From assembly GCA_943737045.1 (NCBI GenBank), contig CALSFV010000110.1, forward strand, positions 124,001 to 188,000: 64,000 nucleotides of DNA. The letters are read 5' to 3'. The notes under the pieces are model-generated. The model was not told the origin of the DNA, did not search any database, and was given only the letters and a program-made list of their open reading frames with translations. Shown one piece after another: positions 26,531 to 39,447 of this stretch. How positions within the stretch are numbered: position 1 is the first letter of the stretch; each line of letters starts with the position of its first letter. The DNA is from Parapristionchus giblindavisi. Lineage: Eukaryota > Nematoda > Chromadorea > Rhabditida > Diplogasteridae. A program made the translations under genes and the position numbers.

Positions 26531-29500
26531 TTTTTACACGGTTGATTAAGTTTTATTACTTAGAGATAATTCTTAATTAGTCTTTATTAAGAATAAAGAT
26601 GGAGACGGTTCATTCAGTTTTAGTAACTAAATCAAAAGAAGAATAACATGCACTATTCATAATAATTATAGTTGGCATGAACAGATTACAACAAAAATAC
26701 ATTACAATCAAATCTCAATATTCTAAACCGAACTTATATTATAATTTTAAGCGTTTTTACAGGAAAAACGCGGTATATAATAATAGATAAATATCTCTAC
26801 GTCGCATAAAATCTTACTCTACAAATAAGATATAAATAAATTTTTCCCTTTTCCTCGAATTCAATAAAGCACTTAAAAAAAATTTAAAAGCATTTAAAAG
26901 CATTTAAAAAAAACGTTAGAAATGAGAATTTCCTTCTATCAGGATTGTATGTCACTCTAGAAGTAAATCATGGAAATAGCCGATAGATCGAAGAGATACT
27001 GTCGTAAACATATTTCAACGAATGTTCATATATTTCGGATACATCAAAATAAATTCTTGAAGAGATATCAGTGTTACAAGAAAGAAGAAAAAATATTCAT
27101 TTTATAACTGACAATGGACCTGAAATGTTAAAGAGTAAATATTAACCAGTCCAACATAAAACATACTAATAACAGGAGATATAAGAAATATAGCAATAGT
27201 ATTATAAATAGAGCTTAATTTGTGATACGGCAAATTAAGGTAATTGATCTCTGAGTGATTGAAATAAATCTAATTCGTCATTTTTTATTAATAAATCATA
27301 GATTAAGCCCAATATGTTCTACAGCTAACATGTAACACAAGTAAACCCTACATCGGGAAGGTGAAGTTTTTTAGCCAATTAGAACCTATATAACGAAAAA
27401 ATACGCCTACTTTAACAGTGCATGGCATACGAATTATATATTGATTTGATCAAGCTACACAAATCAAAAGAGACAAAGCTCAACGAAAATGCGCGAAAGA
27501 TATTACGGGAAAAGATTACACGATGAAATGTAACAGGCCTATTACAACCATGCAAGTGTCATATCCTTACTTTTTTTTCGAAGTTCGACCCTATCCAGCG
27601 CCACTCGTCGGTTGAATCGACGAGTTGCCAATTCACATTCTCCTCAGAATGTTCAAACTATCATATTTTTTACTAGAGTACATTTGCATGCTTTTATAAA
27701 CTGTACTTCACGTTGAATTATCGTTCCTTTCTTTATTCATCGGGTCAGAGGTCGACCTGGAATAAGTCGCCTTGGGACTTTATTTATTCATACATGGTGA
27801 AGGTGGTGGTAAATAAGGAGTGATAGAGATAAGCCCCTCAATAGCACTAAAAAATCTAGAAAACAACCTCTAATTATGTATTTGTGCTCTAGAAACAATA
27901 CATAATAGATGTCTTAATAGTGGACATACGCTAAGATAGCTACTTATTTTTATAATAGTACTAACGCTGTGGCATACAACTATGTTTCTGTTCATTTCAC
28001 TGGATTTACATGAGATATCACTAAAGGTGAATAACTAAAGAATGTAGATCTTGCAGTACACACCCTATCGCTATTGGACGATCAGTGGTGGTTGATATAC
28101 TGGGTTCATACACCTTCCATTATGTAAATACACCTATATGAATCATAGTCCAAACCTGTTGTCCCTTTTGTTTTTCTATTATTTTGAGATGTGCGCTGAT
28201 GAAATACATGTTTAATACATGAATATGACACACTGCCTATAGGTGAAATCATGCCCTTCTATAGTGTTCCCGTTATCAAAGTCTTTTCAGGTAACCACCA
28301 AACCTTACTTATTGAAATAGTGTACATGGATATTATAACTAGCATGATCATAACCCCCTTATGTATATAACGTTGATTCTTGATGATGAACAGTGGGTGT
28401 ATCTACATTTTTACAATATCTAAAGTTAATTGAACATCGTAATATTACATATAAACACCATCTCGGACTGAACTAATTATGCACTCTTCTACTCATATTC
28501 TAGCGGCATATATACTCTACATTTGCACAACATAAAGTGTGTTTATATTATTGTTTCGTATGCAGTGTATAAAGATCCAATTATTTGGACTAATGTATAG
28601 CATAACGCTTGCCATACACCAATCATTTTCCAAATGTATCATGGTTAGATAATCATGGCAATTTTTATTAGCTATTATGCTTCATGAAGGGTGATTTATA
28701 AAATATTGTAGGATGCCTCATAGTTGAATAATGTATCTTTTTGAAGGTTGGCTAAATCAAAAAAAATTCGTTGTGAGGACATGTAGATAACAAAAATTAT
28801 TCTACATGCCCTGCACTATTTTCATACAACTTATTTGTCTGCTAGAATCATGAATGAATTACGCTGAATGTTCATTTCTATAACCGGTAAAGATATCGAA
28901 AATGTAAGTGGGAACCCTCCCGGTATGGTACTTTCTATTTACTGAGCTACACTGATGCCTCTCGAATCTAGTAGTAGAAAACAGAATTCCACATTTTTGG
29001 ACCCACGTGATAATATATTACACCAAATCAGTCTTTAATACTACATTACCACGAGTAACACTTTCACAATGTAGGGCATTTTAACAATCATGACAAATCT
29101 TTATAATTATTTGATCACATACTGTGTGATGTAATAAAGTAGAATCACGAACCATTTAGTTGTCGAACTATGTACTAATTTATGTAGTTAAACATTGCAC
29201 TAAAAAATATAACCGTGGATGTATATAGCGCAAGAGTGTACAGAATCGCTCAATGCTTCGTAGTCATATGATAAAATGCATATCATTACATTATCAAACA
29301 CGACATTAACGCGATCATACATGAAAATACCAAAATCTTGTTTAAGTTTACGTTTACCCATGGTAATTCAAGCATCTAAGGCACTTCTAAATGATTTGTC
29401 GAACAATATGTAGATAGATTCGTTTTGCAGAGAATTATATGTATATGTTTTCATACGTTTGCTACAGATATACCTACTATTTCATTGTTCAGCCTAGCAT

Positions 29501-30640
29501 GAGGCTATTGTAAAAACGATGACGTTGAAATGGTTATGCTTAAAACCAATCATGTTCAAATTACAAACTTAAAGATTGATAACATGTCTAAATCTATCTG
29601 GTGTGGTAGAATACTCAGTAAAATGTATAAGTTTAGATCTAATACAGCATCATAGTCTATCATTCATATTCTCAAAGCAATGTGTTACAAATTTATCTTA
29701 TTCTTAGAGAATCATGAGGTGTTTACTCGAACAACTATGTTGTCTCATTAATAATTCAAACAATATGCTTTTCTATTATAAGAAATGGCCCAAATATGGA
29801 TCTATAGCATTTAGGTAATGGTTACTTGAAAATCGTCATGTTGTAAGTTCCGGGTACAACCAACCAGTTTCCGATATACTATACTATTAACTTGAACAGG
29901 ACCTTCCAACAGACTACCTAAAACATCACAACCGCATAGCTCAATCATCACAACTTCAGTTGATTTTCAGAAAATGAGACACAATTGAAACCGTTATTTT
30001 ATAGTAGAAAGTGAGAAAGGCTTCCGGTTTTCTATATTACACAACACCAATCTGCTTACAAAAGCAATCTGCAATCGTTTGGTCCAACACCGGTTGTTCG
30101 GATAGCCAGAGAAGAATTTCAAGAACAGGTTCTTCAAGAATACAAAAATATATACCAGCGAGATTAGTGATTTTTACACTAGGAACACAGCCTAGCAGTT
30201 AACTGGCTACATATTTAAAAGCTGCATGAGTAGTGATAATACAGAAATGGATTCTTTATGTATGGCTAAGTTTGTCAAACTTTTAAATAATCCATATTAT
30301 AACCATGAATTAATAAACAAAATAGAATTACTGGTATATCATTGATTTTGTAATACAGCTATACATTACACACTAATGAACACCTTTCAATCCTTTCAAT
30401 AGTTGCCTTATTTATTGATGAGGAGAGAAATATCCACAAATCTTACATTTATTCGATCAATAGTTTGGTTTACCGGTGATAAGAAACACCAATGAATCTA
30501 TTACTATATACGGATTACATCTAAATATTGTCTATGATGCTTATTAAAAATGATCAATATGCAACACGTGTTGTGTGCTCAACGTAGACACAAAGATGTA
30601 TTGTCTATTAACAAATCTTCAATTAAACTCTAAATATTAT
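26531..30640. other. AT-rich arm DNA without recognised features (left)
   Basis: No gene, RNA or transposon could be recognised. An 8-bp perfect hairpin (ACTCGTCG/CGACGAGT) lies at 27604-27626. Just before it, a T8 run plus 17 bp is replaced in the right arm by T12, giving the 13-bp arm difference. A 63-codon open frame at 30011-30202 has no recognisable domain, and its mirror copy is identical simply because the arms are identical. Confidence 0.6.
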
Positions 30641-30860
30641 ATTTTATCTGCTATGCATTCAGAAGTAAAGATATGTCAAAATCTTTCAAGGTACACATAA
30701 TAACCAATACATAACCATAACATGACCAAACATAGCATACCCATAACCACAACATGACATTGATTACTGTATTCTATTTTATCTGCTATGCACTCACACG
30801 TAAAGATATGTCAAAATCTTTCAAGGTACGCATGATAACCACTACATAATCATGACATAA
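30641..30860. repeat. 135-bp tandem duplication next to telomeric repeat (left)
   Basis: Two copies of a segment starting ATTTTATCTGCTATGCA (30641 and 30776), with AAAGATATGTCAAAATCTTT in both, lead directly into the GCCTAA run at 30861. CATAACCA/CATGACC-like degenerate short repeats lie between them. Confidence 0.8.
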
Positions 30861-30886
30861 CTAAGCCTAAGCCTAAGCCTAAGCCT
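30861..30886 (-). repeat. Interstitial telomeric repeat, left outer
   Basis: Four units of CCTAAG (GCCTAA), the complement of the nematode telomere unit TTAGGC. The G-rich strand reads leftward, away from the palindrome centre. Confidence 0.92.
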
Positions 30887-30984
30887 GAGATGTCGTTCAT
30901 TTTGATTTATCTGCAAAAATCGATAATGCCGTAAATATTGCTCTTTCAACTGCACGGTTTTAATAAGTTCATTACTGCACTTAT

Positions 30985-31026
30985 CCTAAGCCTAAACCTA
31001 AGCCTAAGCCTAAGCCTAAGCCTAAG
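30985..31026 (-). repeat. Interstitial telomeric repeat, left inner
   Basis: Seven CCTAAG units, one of them variant (CCTAAA), immediately before a GC-rich GCGGGGGCG motif that opens the 700-bp palindrome core. Orientation is the same as the outer run. Confidence 0.93.
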
Positions 31027-31735
31027 CGGGGGCGTATGAAGCGATTCCGAGCGAAGCGAAGGATGTTTTTTGCGGTGGTTTCTTCTTCTGTTGCTTCCTC
31101 TTCCTAGATTCCCCCTTATCATCATTTGGTTTAAAAAATCGTTACTTACAAGTAACCTCAACCTTTATCTTTTTTACAGAAACTGTAAACTGACACAAAA
31201 AACTGTTTACTCTAAACTCATTAGCGTTAAATATCTGAACTATTTTTACCCTCCGCTCTGGCATACTCTCTCGCAGACAAAGAAAGAGAGAGAGATTGGT
31301 CAGTGCGGGGAGTTTCAAATCATTTAAGAGCGAAAAAAGCATTTAAGAGTGAACTTATCAACCTCCAACTCTCTCTCGTGATCAGAAAACGAAGAAACAG
31401 TGTGTGAAATAAAGAGATGGATTGACTTTAGCAGAAGTCTAATTTGAAACTCCCCGCACTGACCAATCTCTCTCTCTTTCTTTGTCTGCGAGAGAGTATG
31501 CCAGAGCGGAGGGTAAAAATAGTTCAGATGTTTAACGCTAATGAGTTTAGAGTAAACAGTTTTTTGTGTCAGTTTACAGTTTCTGTAAAAAAGATAAAGG
31601 TTGAGGTTACTTGTAAGTAACGATTTTTTAAACCAAATGATGATAAGGGGGAATCTAGGAAGAGGAAGCAACAGAAGAAGAAACCACCGCAAAAAACATC
31701 CTTCGCTTCGCTCGGAATCGCTTCATACGCCCCCG
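31027..31735. other. Core of giant inverted repeat with 123-bp unpaired loop
   Basis: The innermost arms are 31027-31319 and 31443-31735, differing at one noticed position (31231 A versus the complement of G at 31531). The unpaired centre at 31320-31442 holds a direct repeat, CATTTAAGAG at 31321 and 31341. A purine-rich tract (AGAAAGAGAGAGAGATTGG) lies in each inner arm. Open frames of 85 and 122 codons run into the loop from each side, but they differ only because the loop is not symmetric; I do not call them genes. Confidence 0.9.
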
Positions 31736-31777
31736 CTTAGGCTTAGGCTTAGGCTTAGGCTTAGGTTTAGGCTTAGG
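31736..31777 (+). repeat. Interstitial telomeric repeat, right inner
   Basis: Seven CTTAGG units, one variant (TTTAGG), exactly mirroring 30985-31026. The TTAGGC strand reads rightward, away from the centre. Confidence 0.93.
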
Positions 31778-31875
31778 ATAAGTGCAGTAATGAACTTATT
31801 AAAACCGTGCAGTTGAAAGAGCAATATTTACGGCATTATCGATTTTTGCAGATAAATCAAAATGAACGACATCTC

Positions 31876-31901
31876 AGGCTTAGGCTTAGGCTTAGGCTTA
31901 G
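31876..31901 (+). repeat. Interstitial telomeric repeat, right outer
   Basis: Four GGCTTA units, exactly mirroring 30861-30886. Confidence 0.92.
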
Positions 31902-34900
31902 TTATGTCATGATTATGTAGTGGTTATCATGCGTACCTTGAAAGATTTTGACATATCTTTACGTGTGAGTGCATAGCAGATAAAATAGAATACAGTAATC
32001 AATGTCATGTTGTGGTTATGGGTATGCTATGTTTGGTCATGTTATGGTTATGTATTGGTTATTATGTGTACCTTGAAAGATTTTGACATATCTTTACTTC
32101 TGAATGCATAGCAGATAAAATATAATATTTAGAGTTTAATTGAAGATTTGTTAATAGACAATACATCTTTGTGTCTACGTTGAGCACACAACACGTGTTG
32201 CATATTGATCATTTTTAATAAGCATCATAGACAATATTTAGATGTAATCCGTATATAGTAATAGATTCATTGGTGTTTCTTATCACCGGTAAACCAAACT
32301 ATTGATCGAATAAATGTAAGATTTGTGGATATTTCTCTCCTCATCAATAAATAAGGCAACTATTGAAAGGATTGAAAGGTGTTCATTAGTGTGTAATGTA
32401 TAGCTGTATTACAAAATCAATGATATACCAGTAATTCTATTTTGTTTATTAATTCATGGTTATAATATGGATTATTTAAAAGTTTGACAAACTTAGCCAT
32501 ACATAAAGAATCCATTTCTGTATTATCACTACTCATGCAGCTTTTAAATATGTAGCCAGTTAACTGCTAGGCTGTGTTCCTAGTGTAAAAATCACTAATC
32601 TCGCTGGTATATATTTTTGTATTCTTGAAGAACCTGTTCTTGAAATTCTTCTCTGGCTATCCGAACAACCGGTGTTGGACCAAACGATTGCAGATTGCTT
32701 TTGTAAGCAGATTGGTGTTGTGTAATATAGAAAACCGGAAGCCTTTCTCACTTTCTACTATAAAATAACGGTTTCAATTGTGTCTCATTTTCTGAAAATC
32801 AACTGAAGTTGTGATGATTGAGCTATGCGGTTGTGATGTTTTAGGTAGTCTGTTGGAAGGTCCTGTTCAAGTTAATAGTATAGTATATCGGAAACTGGTT
32901 GGTTGTACCCGGAACTTACAACATGACGATTTTCAAGTAACCATTACCTAAATGCTATAGATCCATATTTGGGCCATTTCTTATAATAGAAAAGCATATT
33001 GTTTGAATTATTAATGAGACAACATAGTTGTTCGAGTAAACACCTCATGATTCTCTAAGAATAAGATAAATTTGTAACACATTGCTTTGAGAATATGAAT
33101 GATAGACTATGATGCTGTATTAGATCTAAACTTATACATTTTACTGAGTATTCTACCACACCAGATAGATTTAGACATGTTATCAATCTTTAAGTTTGTA
33201 ATTTGAACATGATTGGTTTTAAGCATAACCATTTCAACGTCATCGTTTTTACAATAGCCTCATGCTAGGCTGAACAATGAAATAGTAGGTATATCTGTAG
33301 CAAACGTATGAAAACATATACATATAATTCTCTGCAAAACGAATCTATCTACATATTGTTCGACAAATCATTTAGAAGTGCCTTAGATGCTTGAATTACC
33401 ATGGGTAAACGTAAACTTAAACAAGATTTTGGTATTTTCATGTATGATCGCGTTAATGTCGTGTTTGATAATGTAATGATATGCATTTTATCATATGACT
33501 ACGAAGCATTGAGCGATTCTGTACACTCTTGCGCTATATACATCCACGGTTATATTTTTTAGTGCAATGTTTAACTACATAAATTAGTACATAGTTCGAC
33601 AACTAAATGGTTCGTGATTCTACTTTATTACATCACACAGTATGTGATCAAATAATTATAAAGATTTGTCATGATTGTTAAAATGCCCTACATTGTGAAA
33701 GTGTTACTCGTGGTAATGTAGTATTAAAGACTGATTTGGTGTAATATATTATCACGTGGGTCCAAAAATGTGGAATTCTGTTTTCTACTACTAGATTCGA
33801 GAGGCATCAGTGTAGCTCAGTAAATAGAAAGTACCATACCGGGAGGGTTCCCACTTACATTTTCGATATCTTTACCGGTTATAGAAATGAACATTCAGCG
33901 TAATTCATTCATGATTCTAGCAGACAAATAAGTTGTATGAAAATAGTGCAGGGCATGTAGAATAATTTTTGTTATCTACATGTCCTCACAACGAATTTTT
34001 TTTGATTTAGCCAACCTTCAAAAAGATACATTATTCAACTATGAGGCATCCTACAATATTTTATAAATCACCCTTCATGAAGCATAATAGCTAATAAAAA
34101 TTGCCATGATTATCTAACCATGATACATTTGGAAAATGATTGGTGTATGGCAAGCGTTATGCTATACATTAGTCCAAATAATTGGATCTTTATACACTGC
34201 ATACGAAACAATAATATAAACACACTTTATGTTGTGCAAATGTAGAGTATATATGCCGCTAGAATATGAGTAGAAGAGTGCATAATTAGTTCAGTCCGAG
34301 ATGGTGTTTATATGTAATATTACGATGTTCAATTAACTTTAGATATTGTAAAAATGTAGATACACCCACTGTTCATCATCAAGAATCAACGTTATATACA
34401 TAAGGGGGTTATGATCATGCTAGTTATAATATCCATGTACACTATTTCAATAAGTAAGGTTTGGTGGTTACCTGAAAAGACTTTGATAACGGGAACACTA
34501 TAGAAGGGCATGATTTCACCTATAGGCAGTGTGTCATATTCATGTATTAAACATGTATTTCATCAGCGCACATCTCAAAATAATAGAAAAACAAAAGGGA
34601 CAACAGGTTTGGACTATGATTCATATAGGTGTATTTACATAATGGAAGGTGTATGAACCCAGTATATCAACCACCACTGATCGTCCAATAGCGATAGGGT
34701 GTGTACTGCAAGATCTACATTCTTTAGTTATTCACCTTTAGTGATATCTCATGTAAATCCAGTGAAATGAACAGAAACATAGTTGTATGCCACAGCGTTA
34801 GTACTATTATAAAAATAAGTAGCTATCTTAGCGTATGTCCACTATTAAGACATCTATTATGTATTGTTTCTAGAGCACAAATACATAATTAGAGGTTGTT

Positions 34901-37900
34901 TTCTAGATTTTTTAGTGCTATTGAGGGGCTTATCTCTATCACTCCTTATTTACCACCACCTTCACCATGTATGAATAAATAAAGTCCCAAGGCGACTTAT
35001 TCCAGGTCGACCTCTGACCCGATGAATAAAGAAAGGAACGATAATTCAACGTGAAGTACAGTTTATAAAAGCATGCAAATGTACTCTAGTAAAAAATATG
35101 ATAGTTTGAACATTCTGAGGAGAATGTGAATTGGCAACTCGTCGATTCAACCGACGAGTGGCGCTGAAAAAAAAAAAAGTAAGGATATGACACTTGCATG
35201 GTTGTAATAGGCCTGTTACATTTCATCGTGTAATCTTTTCCCGTAATATCTTTCGCGCATTTTCGTTGAGCTTTGTCTCTTTTGATTTGTGTAGCTTGAT
35301 CAAATCAATATATAATTCGTATGCCATGCACTGTTAAAGTAGGCGTATTTTTTCGTTATATAGGTTCTAATTGGCTAAAAAACTTCACCTTCCCGATGTA
35401 GGGTTTACTTGTGTTACATGTTAGCTGTAGAACATATTGGGCTTAATCTATGATTTATTAATAAAAAATGACGAATTAGATTTATTTCAATCACTCAGAG
35501 ATCAATTACCTTAATTTGCCGTATCACAAATTAAGCTCTATTTATAATACTATTGCTATATTTCTTATATCTCCTGTTATTAGTATGTTTTATGTTGGAC
35601 TGGTTAATATTTACTCTTTAACATTTCAGGTCCATTGTCAGTTATAAAATGAATATTTTTTCTTCTTTCTTGTAACACTGATATCTCTTCAAGAATTTAT
35701 TTTGATGTATCCGAAATATATGAACATTCGTTGAAATATGTTTACGACAGTATCTCTTCGATCTATCGGCTATTTCCATGATTTACTTCTAGAGTGACAT
35801 ACAATCCTGATAGAAGGAAATTCTCATTTCTAACGTTTTTTTTAAATGCTTTTAAATGCTTTTAAATTTTTTTTAAGTGCTTTATTGAATTCGAGGAAAA
35901 GGGAAAAATTTATTTATATCTTATTTGTAGAGTAAGATTTTATGCGACGTAGAGATATTTATCTATTATTATATACCGCGTTTTTCCTGTAAAAACGCTT
36001 AAAATTATAATATAAGTTCGGTTTAGAATATTGAGATTTGATTGTAATGTATTTTTGTTGTAATCTGTTCATGCCAACTATAATTATTATGAATAGTGCA
36101 TGTTATTCTTCTTTTGATTTAGTTACTAAAACTGAATGAACCGTCTCCATCTTTATTCTTAATAAAGACTAATTAAGAATTATCTCTAAGTAATAAAACT
36201 TAATCAACCGTGTAAAAAAGAGAAAGCATTGTTTTATGTATTGTTTTAATGTGATGCTCAACTTGTCTCGATCAACTTGTCTTTAATCATTCATAAACGT
36301 ATATTTGTATCTCTTGTTGTTGTGATTGAATATGGGAATGGTTGATTGAACTAGTGAGTAGGTAGGGAGGGATAAGGGTAATTATTCATTTTGTGAATAT
36401 AAGTGCCCTGGTTAAATCTCTTCCTCATAATACGAGATGACTCTTACCATACCATCTGCCCAAATATTCACGTACTCGCGAGTTGTGTGGTTTGAGTATT
36501 TATATAAAACTTTATCACTACTAATATAAGTTGAGATATCCTATTTACGTAATCACTAGTTACATTAAGATTTTACTAGGATTGTCTCAGTTTATATTTA
36601 ATGGGTTCGTTTATTATGGGTGTCATGAAAGAAAGTGAATAAATGATTTGGCTGCTGTATCTCTCTGACTGTTATTATCATGATAGCGTAGTGGAGAATT
36701 TATTAGAATAGTGTATTGTAATAGATATACTGATCATCATAGGTTGTAATCAGTCGATTATTCATTGTTGACTTTAAAATATATGTATGTGTATTATATG
36801 TGTCGCTAATGATGATGCGATATTTCATGAGAGTGGTTTTATTTTATGCTTTGTTTCAATGTGATGATCAACTTGTCTTTAATCATTCATACACGCATAT
36901 TTATATCTCTTGTTGTTGTGATTAAATATGGGAATGGAACTAGTGAGTAGGAATAGAGAGATATAAGGGTAATTAATCATTTTGTGAATATAGGTGTACA
37001 GTCTAAATCTCTTTCTCATATTTCGAAATGACTCTTGATCATACCATCTGCCAATATATTCAAGGCCTCGCAAGATGGCTGGTTTGAGTATTTATATCTA
37101 TCACTATTGATGAGTGATAGAGACTAAAACCTCTCTTCAATTATTAGTTATGAAATTCACATGTTTCATTTGTAACATTTTAAAATCTCTACTCATTATG
37201 TGGTTTTTATAGTAGCGTCTCCCTCTTCTTTATTCCTTTCGGCAGAGATAGTCACGAAGGGTCTCGTCTCATCTTTCCTTTTTTGTTTACCATTCTTCAT
37301 CTCTACTAATTTCAGTTGGAGTAACCTAATTACGTAATCACTAGTTAAATCATGGTTTCATTCTGCTTTATCTGCTTCATCTATTATCAATTATCTATTT
37401 ATTATATTTTATTATATTTATATTATCTATTTATCTGCTGGGTTTTTTTCATTATGAATGTGCTCACAGAAAATGAATGTCTTGTCTCTTTGAATGTTAA
37501 TTGTCAGGGCGATGTAGTAATTGGATGAAGAGAATTAATTAGAATGAGATATTGTGACAGTTATAGTGATCACCGTATACTCTTACCTTTTCCTTTCATT
37601 GTTTCCTTTAATATATTTATGTTCGACATATGCTCTGCTAAAGAAGATGATATTTCATGAGAGTGTTTTTATTGATAGAGAAGAAGGTTTTTTATGTGTT
37701 GTTTTGATGTGTCTCGATCAACTTGTATTTAATAATTCGTAAACCTATATTTATATCTCTTGTTGTTGGGATTGGTTATGGGAATGAATGGTAAAACTAG
37801 TAAATAGGAAGAGAGGGATGAGAGTAATTAATCATCTTCTGTAGAAGAAGAGCCTTCTCCTTAACCTTGTACTTATCCTTCTCCCTCTTATCTGTAAATA

Positions 37901-38032
37901 GGAGTCTTTGGAACAGCCGGCTTCCCTCTCCTCTCTCGCTATCTTTACATTCCGTAGAAAGGATTATGAGAAGGATTTTTCTCTCTACTCACTACAACGA
38001 ACTCTCTCTCTCTCTCTCTACTGAGTGCAACG

Positions 38033-38068
<36 letters not shown>

Positions 38069-39391
38069 CTCTCTCTACCTCTCTCTCCTGCGGGAGAAGT
38101 ACCTTCTTCTTCTTCTTCTTATCCTTATCCTTCACTCCTCTCATGACAGTCGCACAAGAGCTTAGAGAGAGAGAGGGAGTGCAAGATTTATCAGTGGATT
38201 AGGGATAGAGATACCGCAAAAAGGGTAGGGGAGAGGGGGAGAAATAAAGGCAGAGGGTGACCTTCTCCTAATCCTCTGTTCTAGTCGGTAGAGAGAGGGA
38301 TTCCGAGAGAAACGAAGGAGAGGGAGAGAGGCCGTGGTATACTGTAGAATCGGTTATATGTAAATTGCGAAATGATTTATTGTAGTTAGATGTAGAGATA
38401 ATATAAAATAGGGTCCTTCTTCTTCTTATCCTTATCCTTCACTCCTCTCTTGACAGACGCACAAGAGCTTAGAGAGAGAGGGTATAAGATATATCAGTGG
38501 ATTAGAGATAGATACCGCAAAAAGGCTAGGGAGAGGGGAGAAACGAAGGCAGAGGGTGTCCTTATCCTTATCCTCTGTTGTAGTCAGTAAAGAGAAAGAG
38601 ACTTCGTTGAACTCAGTAGAGGGAGAGAGAGACAAGAGCTTAGAGAGAGAGGGTGTAAGATGTATCAGTGGATTAGAGAGAGATATACCGCAAAAAGGCT
38701 AGGGAGAGGGATTCCGAGAGAGAAACGATGGCAGAGAGGTGACCCTATCCTAATCCTCTGTTCTAGTCGGTAGAGAGAGAGGAGGAGGAAGAGGTAGAGG
38801 GAGGCCGTGGTATACTGTAGAATCGGGTATATGCAAATTGCGAAATGATTTATTATAGTTAGATGTAGAGATAGTGTAAAAGAGAGAGGGTATAGAGAAG
38901 CAGAGTGAGTTTCAATGTATGGGAGGAGGCCCCGCCCACAATTAGTTTAGTCTCTAGTCTCGTCAGTCCCCCGTGCGGTTGTGCTGCTGTGGTGAGTCTT
39001 TGTTAATTACTTTATTTTATTATTTCGATTGATTTTATCATTGATCTACCAAAAAATCAATAATATGAATCATTGATCTACAAAAAATCGATAATGTGAT
39101 GATTATCGATTTTTTCAAATTACTGTATTTGTACTGTACTTGTACTGTACTTGTACTGTACTTGTTGATTACTGTATTACTGATTACTGTACTTGTACTA
39201 TACTTGTTGATTACTGTAGTAATTGATTAGGATGATTTTATTGATTGACTGATACGAGTTGTCAATCATTATTATCATTTTTATTGATCTACAAAAAATC
39301 AATATAAAAAATCGATACAAAAAAATCGATATAAAAATCGATAAGCTCCGCCCCCTAAAGGGGCGTGGCCGACGGTGATTGGCTGACACAG

Positions 39392-39417
39392 GCTCCGCCC
39401 CCAAAAAGGGGCGGAGC
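39392..39417. other. GC-rich hairpin at satellite/arm boundary (right)
   Basis: Mirror copy of the 10-bp-stem hairpin GCTCCGCCCC...GGGGCGGAGC, just inside the satellite edge. Confidence 0.8.
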
Positions 39418-39447
39418 TAAAATGTCAGTCAAGCTGACCTATACTAC

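Larger units (their letters stand above)
23283..31319. repeat. Single-copy arm of giant inverted repeat (left)
   Basis: This 8.0-kb segment is repeated in reverse complement at 31443-39447. Mirror positions sum to 62730 at the outer end, 62749 in the middle and 62762 near the centre. The two steps are a 19-bp microsatellite difference near 24.65 kb and a 13-bp indel near 27.58 kb. Only scattered SNPs were noticed, for example at 24134, 26187 and 31231. I see no convincing gene: the open frames are short, low-complexity or lack splice context. Confidence 0.97.
31443..39447. repeat. Single-copy arm of giant inverted repeat (right)
   Basis: Reverse complement of 23283-31319, 32 bp shorter because of the two indels. 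Inside it, mirror copies are: 135-bp duplication at about 31902-32121; featureless AT-rich DNA at 32122-36218; diverged tandem repeat at about 36219-37844; CT-rich block at about 37869-38930; and short ATCGATTTTT/ACAGTACAAGT repeats at about 39105-39343. No gene is recognised. Confidence 0.97.

Noticed and set aside
30011..30202. 63-codon open frame conserved in both arms
   Set aside because: Conservation only reflects arm identity; no recognisable domain, promoter or intron context.
31070..31692. Divergent 85- and 122-codon open frames at the palindrome centre as genes
   Set aside because: They are the same arm sequence read in mirror image and end where the loop begins; composition is low-complexity and no domain or splice context is seen.
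30861..31901. Fossil head-to-head telomere fusion
   Set aside because: Repeat orientation is the reverse of a fusion: the G-strands point away from the centre on both sides.
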